Below, in pieces: positions 8,209 through 16,470 of a DNA stretch of 64,000 nucleotides. Position 1 is the stretch's first letter. Each line of letters starts with the position of its first letter. The notes under the pieces are model-generated. The model made no database searches and had not been told where the DNA came from. It was given only the letters and a program-made list of their open reading frames with translations. Origin of the DNA: an uncultured Prevotellaceae bacterium (lineage in GTDB: Bacteria > Bacteroidota > Bacteroidia > Bacteroidales > Bacteroidaceae); the NCBI GenBank assembly GCA_900313615.1, contig OMRP01000007.1, forward strand, positions 1 to 64,000. The letters are read 5' to 3'. The position numbers were made by a program, and so were the translations under genes.

Positions 8209-11121
8209 CTATTCTACGATTACTTTTTCAGTGAGTTTCCGTCCGTCGGCAGTAGTCTTAACTACGATGTTCAGACCCAATTGTGGAGCGTTCAACTGTT
8301 TGCCGTCGACCGAGAAAAACTCTGTCTTTATCACTTCAGCATCTATGGTGTCGATACCCGTGGATGCCGTCATCTCTGCCTTTTCGCCGAAACCGCCATG
8401 GGCATTAGCCGCACGCACAGTATAAATAGCATCAGGATTGGAGATATCTGTCCAATAATTGAGGTTGTAACTTGTATCACCCACACCATCAAGCAAGGCC
8501 AAAAATTGTCCATTCATTTCCAACAGATACTTTGTGGCTCCTTCCACTGGATCCCAGACCAACTTGCTATCGAGTATCTTGGCATTTGCCGGAGCCGGCA
8601 TCTGAGTGGCGATACTTGCGGGATCCCAGTCAATGAACATTTTTTCGTAGGCAAAGTTTGCTGCCTGTTCAGCAGTAAGGATGGTCTCGAACGTGCCACC
8701 ATACGACGTGATGATGTTGGAGGCGGGCGTGATATTGTTACCACTCTCATCCATCGTACCGTATTCACCGAAGAGTTTCGGGTCACGGTTGTTCATGCCT
8801 TTTTCCGTCCACCGCTTTGCCACGAGTGTGTTTTTAGCGTAGTTGTCGAGTGTCGTGTTCAAGAAGACGCACACGGGATCATTCTGCCAGGTACGGCCGA
8901 AGTTCCAGTTGCCTTTGCCTTCGGCCAAGTCAACCACCCTGCAGTTGTCAAACACATAACCATAATTGGTAGTAGTGGTGGGTGCCGTGATGGTACGTCC
9001 GCCCGTGCCGTTGGCATTGCGTTTCTCCAAAGAAATAGTGGTGTTTTGGAAACGTACGTCGCCACCACCGCAGATGAAGTCGACCGTACCATGGATGTCG
9101 CAGTCCTCCCAATAAGCCTTCATATTGTTGTTATTGCTGCAATAGGTATCTTGATAGGATAGTAACGTCACGTTCTTGCAGATAGTATTCGTGCCTTTGT
9201 CCCAAAGACAAGTGGCGCGTCCTCCCACCAGTCCGTCAGCCAAAGCCCCATAGTAGTCGAGAGCATTCTGGATGGTCAGGTCCTGGATATAGGTGTTCTG
9301 CCCTGTCACCAAGAGCGTAGCCGCCTTGTCGATGCCCTCGTCTTCCTTAAGCGGAGCGTTCCTGATAATGACACCCTCTTGACTTTCTCCGATGAGCGAC
9401 ACATTGTTGCCACTGAGAGTGGTGAGCACGGTGTAGCCCAAATCGTAGGTTCCATTGGGTATGAAGATGAATGCCCTTTCCGCATCTTTACTGGCATTGG
9501 TACCGTTTACCCCGTCAATGGCATCGACCAAACTACTGACATCTCCAGGGTATACACTATACCACTGTCCATTGACACTATAATTTGTCATCTCTGTGTT
9601 CACGATTCTCAACTGATGAATATAAACAGCCCCGGACGACTCGATATGAAGTACTATTTTCCCACTGGCACCTTCATGCTGGTAAGTGACGATATTACCA
9701 TCCGTAGTATCATATCCAGCCACAGAGCCGAGAGTGTTGCCGTCAGCATCCTTCACCACGATTTGTGCATCGTCTTTTGAATACCTGCACAATGAGATGA
9801 AGATATTGGCTTTCGTTCCAACAAGCAGTTCTATCTGGTCGCCATTGGAGAATACCCATCCGTGTTGTTTGTCATGGAAAGAGCCTGTACCCACCGGATT
9901 GAATGCTTCATGGTCTTCAGGATAGAAATATTCGTCATTGAGTGGGAATGAATATTTTTTAAAGGAACTAGCCACTTCTATTTCCGTGGCCACGGCATAG
10001 AGCTTGGTGTCGGCGGTTATCACGTCGTCAACATGATATTTCCGTCCTCCTTTGGGCGTGACGAACCATCCACGCACCATATAACCCTCTTGGGCGGTAG
10101 ACGTGGTATAATCGACGGCAAATTCGCCAATGGCAGCATCTTTCTCCACAAACTGCGTACCCATTACTGTATTATCTGTGTTGTAATAAGTAAGCATGAA
10201 GTCTGGCTTCTGCACCACGCGGAGCACATAGTCCAAAGACACATCACCGGCAGTCATGGGAATGGTAACCACACATTGCGTTTCATCGCCGACATAGGTG
10301 ACGGTGCCTATCTCGCCATTGGATGCCAACAGGTCAGTGAGAGGGTTGGATGCGCTGATCATCGTTGCCGTTTTTGACAATTCGATGGTGCCCTCGTAAT
10401 GGTCGCCACTGGCCGTAAAAACGTCTTCAGCCAAGTATTCCTCACCGTTGGCCTTGAAAGATGCCAATATGGGCATATCCTTTTCCTCTCCACTGAGCAC
10501 ACCATTGATGACGATGTCGGCGAAACCAATCTGCTTGCCATCCTGCAAGTCATAGAGGTTGACAACCAGTCCACAGGCTCCCTCGCCTGGTGTGGCGCCT
10601 GTCACCGTGTAACTGAGGTCACTGTATTTCATACCCTCCTCATCCGCATTGGCGGGGTTGGTTCCATTGTTGCGGTTGGGCCTCACAGCAGTTGCCAGCG
10701 TCATCGTGGTGCCATCGGCATTGAGCCACGCGACATTGATTTTGCCATTGTCGGTACCGAAACGTGTGGCCTTTAACGCCACACTTGTAGGCGTAAAGGT
10801 GTAGCCAGGCTTGGGCTGGATGATGAAACGAATCTCATTGGTGGCATCGGCATTGCTATTCTTGCTGTAGGGCTCGAAACGAGTCTCGTCAAAACCAGCC
10901 TGATTGTTCTTGTCCTTGATCCACAAGCCTTCGCCATGTGTCACTTTACTGCCGAGGAAATAACTATCGGCATCACCAAAGACCGCAATCTGTCCTTCTG
11001 TACCGAGGTTGAAAGGGAACGTGGCTGTGACAGGTTCATCGCTGAGCGCCATAACTCGTGTCACCATGGTAAGGAGCATCATCAAGCATAGACTGATGCA
11101 TCGTAGTAGTTGTTTTTTCAT
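8209..11121 (-). CDS. Secreted pectin methylesterase (CE8) with N-terminal accessory domains
   Basis: The protein has 970 residues and a signal peptide (KKQLLRCISLCLMMLLTMV, cleavage near VMA). Residues about 26-210 look like a beta-sandwich accessory domain. A segment around 310-385 resembles an InlB-type B repeat. The right-handed beta-helix esterase occupies about 510-800. Visible family motifs are YQDTY (about 655), GTVDFICGG (about 680) with the nucleophilic Asp, and FGRTWQN (about 743) with the substrate Arg. The usual QAVAL motif is changed to GGRATCLW. The tail (FFSVDGKQL... ending KVIVE) resembles a C-terminal secretion signal of Prevotella enzymes. It demethylates pectin, outside the cell or at its surface. 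No pectate lyase lies nearby. Confidence 0.9.
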   Translation of the reverse strand: MKKQLLRCISLCLMMLLTMVTRVMALSDEPVTATFPFNLGTEGQIAVFGDADSYFLGSKVTHGEGLWIKDKNNQAGFDETRFEPYSKNSNADATNEIRFIIQPKPGYTFTPTSVALKATRFGTDNGKINVAWLNADGTTMTLATAVRPNRNNGTNPANADEEGMKYSDLSYTVTGATPGEGACGLVVNLYDLQDGKQIGFADIVINGVLSGEEKDMPILASFKANGEEYLAEDVFTASGDHYEGTIELSKTATMISASNPLTDLLASNGEIGTVTYVGDETQCVVTIPMTAGDVSLDYVLRVVQKPDFMLTYYNTDNTVMGTQFVEKDAAIGEFAVDYTTSTAQEGYMVRGWFVTPKGGRKYHVDDVITADTKLYAVATEIEVASSFKKYSFPLNDEYFYPEDHEAFNPVGTGSFHDKQHGWVFSNGDQIELLVGTKANIFISLCRYSKDDAQIVVKDADGNTLGSVAGYDTTDGNIVTYQHEGASGKIVLHIESSGAVYIHQLRIVNTEMTNYSVNGQWYSVYPGDVSSLVDAIDGVNGTNASKDAERAFIFIPNGTYDLGYTVLTTLSGNNVSLIGESQEGVIIRNAPLKEDEGIDKAATLLVTGQNTYIQDLTIQNALDYYGALADGLVGGRATCLWDKGTNTICKNVTLLSYQDTYCSNNNNMKAYWEDCDIHGTVDFICGGGDVRFQNTTISLEKRNANGTGGRTITAPTTTTNYGYVFDNCRVVDLAEGKGNWNFGRTWQNDPVCVFLNTTLDNYAKNTLVAKRWTEKGMNNRDPKLFGEYGTMDESGNNITPASNIITSYGGTFETILTAEQAANFAYEKMFIDWDPASIATQMPAPANAKILDSKLVWDPVEGATKYLLEMNGQFLALLDGVGDTSYNLNYWTDISNPDAIYTVRAANAHGGFGEKAEMTASTGIDTIDAEVIKTEFFSVDGKQLNAPQLGLNIVVKTTADGRKLTEKVIVE

Positions 11122-11208
11122 TTGTTTTTAGTTTTTAAGCGTTTCAATTCTAGAATAATCCAGATGGTTCAAGGAAACCTAAGTGTACCTAGTATATCCT
11201 ATGTTTTG

Positions 11209-11216
11209 CAAAAATA
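11209..11216 (-). promoter_or_regulatory. -7 box for the pectinesterase gene
   Basis: TATTTTTG on the minus strand, about 88 bases before the start codon. No clear -33 TTTG. Confidence 0.45.
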
Positions 11217-11310
11217 AGAATAAAAATCGAGATGATGAATGAATGTGGCGTTTTTTTACTATTTTTCAATAACATAGGCGGCATCTCAACAATAAAAACA
11301 AACAGTTTGT

Positions 11311-11341
11311 TTTGTATTATATTCGATTTGCACTATCTTTT
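11311..11341 (+). promoter_or_regulatory. Upstream copy of a duplicated promoter
   Basis: TTTG (11311-11314), 19 bases, then TATCTTTT (11334-11341). The last position departs from the TAnnTTTG consensus. The segment is a near copy of the promoter 82 bases downstream, sharing TTGCACTATCTTT. Confidence 0.5.
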
Positions 11342-11392
11342 CATAAAATAGGCTGCGTTTCGGAAGTAAAAATGAAAAAAAGAATTTTTCAT

Positions 11393-11423
11393 TTTGTACT
11401 TCTCTCAACTTGCACTATCTTTG
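11393..11423 (+). promoter_or_regulatory. Promoter of the DUF3822-rsmD operon
   Basis: TTTG (11393-11396), exactly 19 bases, then TATCTTTG (11416-11423): a full match to the Bacteroidota consensus. The predicted transcription start near 11429 leaves a leader of about 12 bases and fixes the start of the following gene at 11441. Confidence 0.8.
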
Positions 11424-11440
11424 CACCGAAGAAAAGTACC

Positions 11441-11917
11441 ATGCACATCAAGCTCAATCATCTGCTTACCTTTGCCGTCATACTCTTGGCTGTCGTAGCC
11501 TACTTGAGTGTGTCGAGACCGCTGCGCTTTGAAGAACAGCGCGAACAGCGCGAGCAGACGGTGAAAGAGCGATTGGCCATCATCCGCAATGCTGCGGAAC
11601 GCTATCATGCTGACTCTGGACACTACGCCAGCAGTTTCGATCAGTTGGTAGGTGCGCGCTATCTTGTAGACAGTCTGCGTATCATTCCATTCTCTGATGG
11701 CGAGACATTCCATCTGAGTGCTATCATCCGCACCACTCCATTGGGTGGTGACGAGTCGCTGATGGAATGTGGCGCTGAATACGCCCAATATCTGAAGGGA
11801 CTGCCCGAAGAAGAAGTGAGCGCGCTCACCGAAGAGGCGCTGACGCGCGGTGCCTATCCTGGCGTGTGCATCGGTTCACTAACAGAAAACAACCATAACG
11901 CCGGCAACTGGGAATAG
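11441..11917 (+). CDS. Hypothetical membrane-anchored protein
   Basis: The protein has 158 residues from the ATG at 11441. The in-frame extension back to 11312 crosses the promoter and is rejected. It has one N-terminal membrane helix (LLTFAVILLAVVAYLSV, about 7-25), then a charged helix (EEQREQREQTVKERL) and a domain with RYHADSGHYASSFDQLV. The layout of a short tail, one membrane helix and a long amphipathic helix, with a GHYASSFDQL-like segment, is reminiscent of pseudopilin-like proteins. No prepilin peptidase site is visible. It is the first gene of a run with the DUF3822 gene and rsmD, 25 bases ahead of the former. Function unknown. Confidence 0.75.
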   Translation: MHIKLNHLLTFAVILLAVVAYLSVSRPLRFEEQREQREQTVKERLAIIRNAAERYHADSGHYASSFDQLVGARYLVDSLRIIPFSDGETFHLSAIIRTTPLGGDESLMECGAEYAQYLKGLPEEEVSALTEEALTRGAYPGVCIGSLTENNHNAGNWE

Positions 11918-11942
11918 TCCGTTGCCTCAAGAACAGACCATC

Positions 11943-12755
11943 ATGCAAGCCACATTATCAAACGACACCTCTGCAAGGTGCTTTCTCCGACTGTCGGAGC
12001 GTTCGTTGAACATCGCATACACCGACGGAGCGGCGGAACCTCGCATTCATCATACTATTCATGCCCTCAACCCTGGTGTCGACCAAGCCCATCAGGTGAG
12101 CGCCATCCTTGACAAGTCAGAGACGGGCTCCGCCAACCATTGTGATGCCACGCTACTGGTAAACGGTCCTGTTCTGCTCATCCCCGCCGACGAGTATGAT
12201 GCAGAGACCGCTGGCGACCTCTACGACCATACCTTCACCGGTCATGAGAAAGAGGAAAAGATATCGGTTGGCATGGAACAACTCTCATGTATCGCCGTTT
12301 TTTCTTTGGACAAAGCCACCCGCACAATGCTTGAAGGACGGTATTCACATCTTCACATTTACCCATGCGAATGGCCAGTATGGCTGCATTTCCAAGCCAC
12401 CGACCAACATCTGCACCGCAATCCTCTATATGGCTATTTCCATGACGGTTGTCTCGACATTTTCCGTTTCCAGCATGACCGGTTGCGTTTCTTCAACCGA
12501 TTCGAGGTGGAACAGGCACCCGATGCCTTGTATTTCCTGCTCAATGTGTGGCGGCAGTTGGGCATGGATGCTGAGACCGACCACATGGTGCTTGTAGGTG
12601 AGCAACCGGCTGAACTGAAAGAACGGTTGGAACGCCATCTACGCCACGTGAGCGTGAACGCACCCGCTATCGATACTGACGACGAACAGACAACCTCCAT
12701 TGCCGACATACCATACGACTTGCTGCTGATGCAGGAAAGACTGATCAAACACTAA
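11943..12755 (+). CDS. DUF3822 family protein
   Basis: The protein has 270 residues from the ATG at 11943; an in-frame TTG at 11922 would add seven. The sequence (ARCFLRLSERSLNIAYTDG near the N terminus, YGYFHDGCLDIFRF in the middle, LYFLLNVWRQLGMD later) matches my memory of the DUF3822 family. That family is found in Bacteroidota, usually just before rsmD, and has an actin-like ATPase-fold appearance similar to PilM-like proteins. No signal peptide or membrane segment is seen. It stands 13 bases before rsmD. Its role is unknown. Confidence 0.8.
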   Translation: MQATLSNDTSARCFLRLSERSLNIAYTDGAAEPRIHHTIHALNPGVDQAHQVSAILDKSETGSANHCDATLLVNGPVLLIPADEYDAETAGDLYDHTFTGHEKEEKISVGMEQLSCIAVFSLDKATRTMLEGRYSHLHIYPCEWPVWLHFQATDQHLHRNPLYGYFHDGCLDIFRFQHDRLRFFNRFEVEQAPDALYFLLNVWRQLGMDAETDHMVLVGEQPAELKERLERHLRHVSVNAPAIDTDDEQTTSIADIPYDLLLMQERLIKH

Positions 12756-12768
12756 ACAATAACAATCC

Positions 12769-13356
12769 ATGCGCATCATCACAGGTAAATACAAAGGGCG
12801 TCGTTTTGACGTGCCGCGCTCATTCAAGGCTCGTCCTACGACCGACTTCGCCAAGGAGAATCTTTTCAATGTGCTTGGCGGATACCTTGATTTCGATGGA
12901 ACCGATGCACTGGACCTTTTCTGCGGCACTGGCAGTATCACCCTTGAGTTGCTCTCACGCGGTTGCCGCAGCGTAACCGCAGTGGAGATGGACCGCGACC
13001 ATTGCGCTTTCATCCGTAGTTGTCTGAGCAAATTGGGCGACGACAATGCCTACCTGCTCCGCACCGACGTGTTCCGTTACCTTCGGCAGTGTCGGCAACA
13101 GTTCGACTTCATTTTTGCCGACCCACCCTATCAGTTGCCCAACCTTAGCACTCTTCCCGAGCAAGTGCTCACACGCAACATATTGAAACCCGGCGGTCTG
13201 TTTGTGCTAGAGCACGGTCAACAGTACGACTTCAAGGACCATCCCCTATTCGAGGATCATCGTTGTTATGGCAGTGTGAATTTCAGTATTTTCCGCTGTT
13301 CAGAGCAAAGGAGCGAACAGTCTGACGATAGACTCCCAGAGACGGGAGAAGAATGA
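12769..13356 (+). CDS. rsmD: 16S rRNA (guanine(966)-N(2))-methyltransferase
   Basis: The protein has 195 residues. It transfers a methyl group from S-adenosylmethionine to G966 of 16S rRNA in the 30S subunit. Motif I is DLFCGTGS (49-56), followed by AVEMD (71-75), and the catalytic motif is DPPY (118-121). The N terminus (MRIITGKYKGRRFDVP, RPTTDFAKENLFN) is typical of RsmD. It is the last gene of the run started at 11441. Its final 57 bases overlap the end of the convergent cls gene. Confidence 0.95.
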   Translation: MRIITGKYKGRRFDVPRSFKARPTTDFAKENLFNVLGGYLDFDGTDALDLFCGTGSITLELLSRGCRSVTAVEMDRDHCAFIRSCLSKLGDDNAYLLRTDVFRYLRQCRQQFDFIFADPPYQLPNLSTLPEQVLTRNILKPGGLFVLEHGQQYDFKDHPLFEDHRCYGSVNFSIFRCSEQRSEQSDDRLPETGEE

Positions 13357-14721
13357 CCGTTTGGTAAAAGCCAAGTCTTTCAGAGCCACACAGTGTTGCA
13401 TGTCATCGAGAAACACCTGTTTCATCCGCTTCGTCACCTCTGTGTCATAAAAAAAGATATTTCCCTCGAAATTATTCTCGAAACTACGGAAATCGATGTT
13501 CGTTGAGCCACAGGTGCACAACGTATCATCGGCGATGAGCAATTTGGAATGGTTGAATCCTTTTTGATACAACCACACATCCACCCCATCGTCGGCCGCC
13601 TGCATCACATACGACCTGCTGGCCCACTCCACCACCTTGGCATCCGCCTTGGCCGGTATCATTAGTTTGACATCGACACCCGACAGCGCACAGATTCTGA
13701 GAGCCGACATAAACGTCTCCGTAGGCAGGAAATACGGCGTTTCCATGTAGACATATTTTTTCGCCTGCATGAGAATACGCACATAAGCATTCATCATCTC
13801 CGGCCATTCGCTGGTGGGGTTGCTCGTCACCACCTGCGCCAAACAGTCGTTGAACAGGGTCTTGTCAAGTTCTGGATAATACTTTCTATCAGACACCAAC
13901 GTACGGTCGACGAAGAACCAATCGACGAGGAACGCACTCTGTATACCATACACAGCCCCACCTACAACGCGCAGGTGCGTGTCGCGCCATGTCTGTCCAT
14001 TGCGTCCTTTGACATATCGCTCGGCGATGTTCATACCTCCAATGAAGCCTACACGACCGTCGATGACACATAGTTTGCGGTGATTCCGATAGTTCACCTT
14101 ACTGGTGAAAGCAGGGAATTTCACGGGCATAAACGCATGCACATCGATACCCGCATCGCGCATACGTTCGAAGAAAGCACTCTTCACGCCCCACGAGCCC
14201 ACGCTGTCGTAAATCACGCGCACCTCGACACCTGCCTCGGCTTTGTCGATGAGCGCATCCGCCACGAGCATGCCCAACGCATCGTCGTTGAAAATATACG
14301 TGTCGATGTGAATATGGCTTTTTGCCTGCGCTATCTCACGCAGCAAAGTGGTAAAGAACTGATGGCCGTCGGTGAACATCTCCACCTCGTTGTTCTTAAA
14401 CGGCAACGCCCACCCCTCGCGCGCCAACATACGCACCAGCGACCGATGTTCTTCGGGCACAATGAGGTTTTTCTGTTCCACATATCCCAACATCGACCGC
14501 CGCGACAACTGGTCAAGGCTCTGTTGGCTGATAATGCGCTCCTTGCGTGTGTTCTGTCCGAAGAAAAAATAGAGAATGATACCCACCACGGGGATGAAGA
14601 CAAGCACGAGCAACCACACCAACGCCTTTGTGGGCTGTCGGTTCTCCATGAGCACGGTCACTCCTACGCCGAGGGCTACCAAGCCATAGATGAGAAATAG
14701 AATCCAGTTGATGTAGAGCAA
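13300..14721 (-). CDS. cls: Cardiolipin synthase
   Basis: The protein has 473 residues, the normal length for Cls. Two N-terminal membrane helices (about 3-24 and 34-55) anchor it in the inner membrane. Two phospholipase-D active sites follow: HRKLCVIDGRVGFIGG at about 212 and HSKLLIADDTLCTCGSTN at about 390. These catalyse condensation of two phosphatidylglycerols to cardiolipin. It is the third gene of the dnaG-TPR-cls operon, 41 bases after the TPR gene. The 3' end overlaps rsmD tail to tail by 57 bases, so the two transcripts are antisense there. Confidence 0.95.
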   Translation of the reverse strand: MLYINWILFLIYGLVALGVGVTVLMENRQPTKALVWLLVLVFIPVVGIILYFFFGQNTRKERIISQQSLDQLSRRSMLGYVEQKNLIVPEEHRSLVRMLAREGWALPFKNNEVEMFTDGHQFFTTLLREIAQAKSHIHIDTYIFNDDALGMLVADALIDKAEAGVEVRVIYDSVGSWGVKSAFFERMRDAGIDVHAFMPVKFPAFTSKVNYRNHRKLCVIDGRVGFIGGMNIAERYVKGRNGQTWRDTHLRVVGGAVYGIQSAFLVDWFFVDRTLVSDRKYYPELDKTLFNDCLAQVVTSNPTSEWPEMMNAYVRILMQAKKYVYMETPYFLPTETFMSALRICALSGVDVKLMIPAKADAKVVEWASRSYVMQAADDGVDVWLYQKGFNHSKLLIADDTLCTCGSTNIDFRSFENNFEGNIFFYDTEVTKRMKQVFLDDMQHCVALKDLAFTKRSFFSRLWESIVRLFAPLL

Positions 14722-14762
14722 AGAGTTAACAGTTTAAGGTGGGAGGTTAGGGGAATAAAGGG

Positions 14763-16460
14763 TCAAGGGGTTGTAGTAGCAGAGGAGTCAGGGAGTTGAG
14801 AATTCCCTCGTTCCTGTTGTGCGATATAGGCCAGTTCCTGAATGGCAAAATCAGCGTTTTCGGGTTCGTTGAGCATCTCCCTCAGGTTGGCGCGTGCCGC
14901 CTCGAACTTTCCCTTTTCGATATAGATATACACTTTTCTGCGTCGCAGGAAATTACGGAATCCCTGTATCTGCTGTGGCACACCCTCCTCGTCGTCGTAT
15001 CGGTCGGGATCGGTATGCACAAGCAGCTCATTGACCACATTCTCAGCTCTCATATCACCCGAATTGCACAGGCAGTTCACATATTCGACCGTATAGTTGA
15101 TGCGGTGGAGCGGCATGAGCATATCAAGGTAATAAATGGCCTGGGTATAATGGCGCAGTTCACTGTGGCAGAATCCGAGATGATATGTCACCTCGAAGAA
15201 CACATCCTTCATCGAGGCCTTGAACGAGTCGAAGTCGCGCTGCATGATTCTGAAAGCATGTTCGAGGGGCACGATGGCTTCGGCGAAACGTTTCTGCAAG
15301 AACAGCCTTTTGCCCCTGTAGATGAATCCCGCCACATTCTCGTCCATGATTTCACATACGAGTTGTTGTTCTGGCGTCATCTGTTCATCTTCGCCTTTCT
15401 TGTGCATCTCCAACGCTTCTTTCCACATATAACGGAACTCATCATTGCGCCGCTTGCCGTCGGTCTTGTCGAACGCAACGATGAACGACAGCACCATTGG
15501 GCCCGTCACCAAATAACCTAGGCTGGCAGGTGTCTCGTTGGGCATCTTATGACATGTCATCCGGTAATAGGCAGCCTGTTCGTCTTCACCCTCCGCCTTG
15601 AGCGTGATGGCCACATCCTCACGGCACTCCTCATGTTCGAGCGGTGTGAGTTGCACCACAGCGGCGAGATATTCGTTCCTGTCCAATTCACGAGCCTTAG
15701 CTATCAAGTCGAACCTGGCAATGCTGTCCGAATCGTCGATGACCACCTGTTGCTGTCCTACCCATAGAGTCAGTCTCCGGAATGGTTTCTCCACACCCAG
15801 GACGGTGCGCAACAGTTCACCCAGCCTCAATGGTTCGCGCGGTGGCATCGCCGTGCGCAACTCACCCAGTTGCTGGTGACTCAGCTCCATCTCCTTCAAC
15901 AGACTCATTTCGCGGTTCCACTCCCCTTCAAGTCGCTCGGGATCGCGTGCCTTGTCGCCTTCGGAACGCTGGCGCAAACGCTCGAATTTTCTTACGAATG
16001 CATTCTGCCATCCAAACATACGCCCGAAGGAACGGTTCAGTACGGGCACCACATTATTCGGCAGGATGAGAACGCTCGACAGCACATGGATGTCGATTTC
16101 GTTTCTGTCACCATTGACCGTATATATCACCTTCTCATTGTCGCTGTTGGCGTTACAGTCGTTGCACACATGCCGAACGAGTTGGAGGTTATCCATCTCG
16201 GTGGTATAGACAAAGGGATAAAGCACCCTAGCATAAGGATTGTCTTCGTCCAAATGCAGTTGGAAATGGCCGTTTTGATAGTCGAAATTAGCCAATATGG
16301 ATTTCTCCTCGTTTTCCCATGTGGCACTGGTGTTCAACGCCAGCAGCGCCTTGTCGACGAGTCGTTTTCTCGAAGGTATGTCAACCGGCAATTCCTCGTT
16401 GCCGTCGGCTTTGGGAACGTCTTCTTGTCGTCCGAAAATAGAATTCCAAAAATTACTCAT
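14763..16460 (-). CDS. Tetratricopeptide-repeat-like cytoplasmic protein
   Basis: The protein has 565 residues with no signal peptide or membrane segment. The N-terminal 300 residues (starting MSNFWNSIFGRQ) have no motif I recognise. The C-terminal part contains helical-repeat sequence, for example GFIYRGKRLFLQKRFAEAIV and VTYHLGFCHSELRHYTQAIY, which read as TPR units, and later VYIYIEKGKFEAARANL. I recall similar proteins in Prevotella annotated only as TPR proteins. It starts 10 bases after the dnaG stop behind a good Shine-Dalgarno sequence (AAGGAGA) and is the middle gene of the dnaG-cls operon. Function unknown; TPRs suggest a scaffold. Confidence 0.8.
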   Translation of the reverse strand: MSNFWNSIFGRQEDVPKADGNEELPVDIPSRKRLVDKALLALNTSATWENEEKSILANFDYQNGHFQLHLDEDNPYARVLYPFVYTTEMDNLQLVRHVCNDCNANSDNEKVIYTVNGDRNEIDIHVLSSVLILPNNVVPVLNRSFGRMFGWQNAFVRKFERLRQRSEGDKARDPERLEGEWNREMSLLKEMELSHQQLGELRTAMPPREPLRLGELLRTVLGVEKPFRRLTLWVGQQQVVIDDSDSIARFDLIAKARELDRNEYLAAVVQLTPLEHEECREDVAITLKAEGEDEQAAYYRMTCHKMPNETPASLGYLVTGPMVLSFIVAFDKTDGKRRNDEFRYMWKEALEMHKKGEDEQMTPEQQLVCEIMDENVAGFIYRGKRLFLQKRFAEAIVPLEHAFRIMQRDFDSFKASMKDVFFEVTYHLGFCHSELRHYTQAIYYLDMLMPLHRINYTVEYVNCLCNSGDMRAENVVNELLVHTDPDRYDDEEGVPQQIQGFRNFLRRRKVYIYIEKGKFEAARANLREMLNEPENADFAIQELAYIAQQERGNSQLPDSSATTTP

Positions 16461-16470
16461 AAATCTCCTT

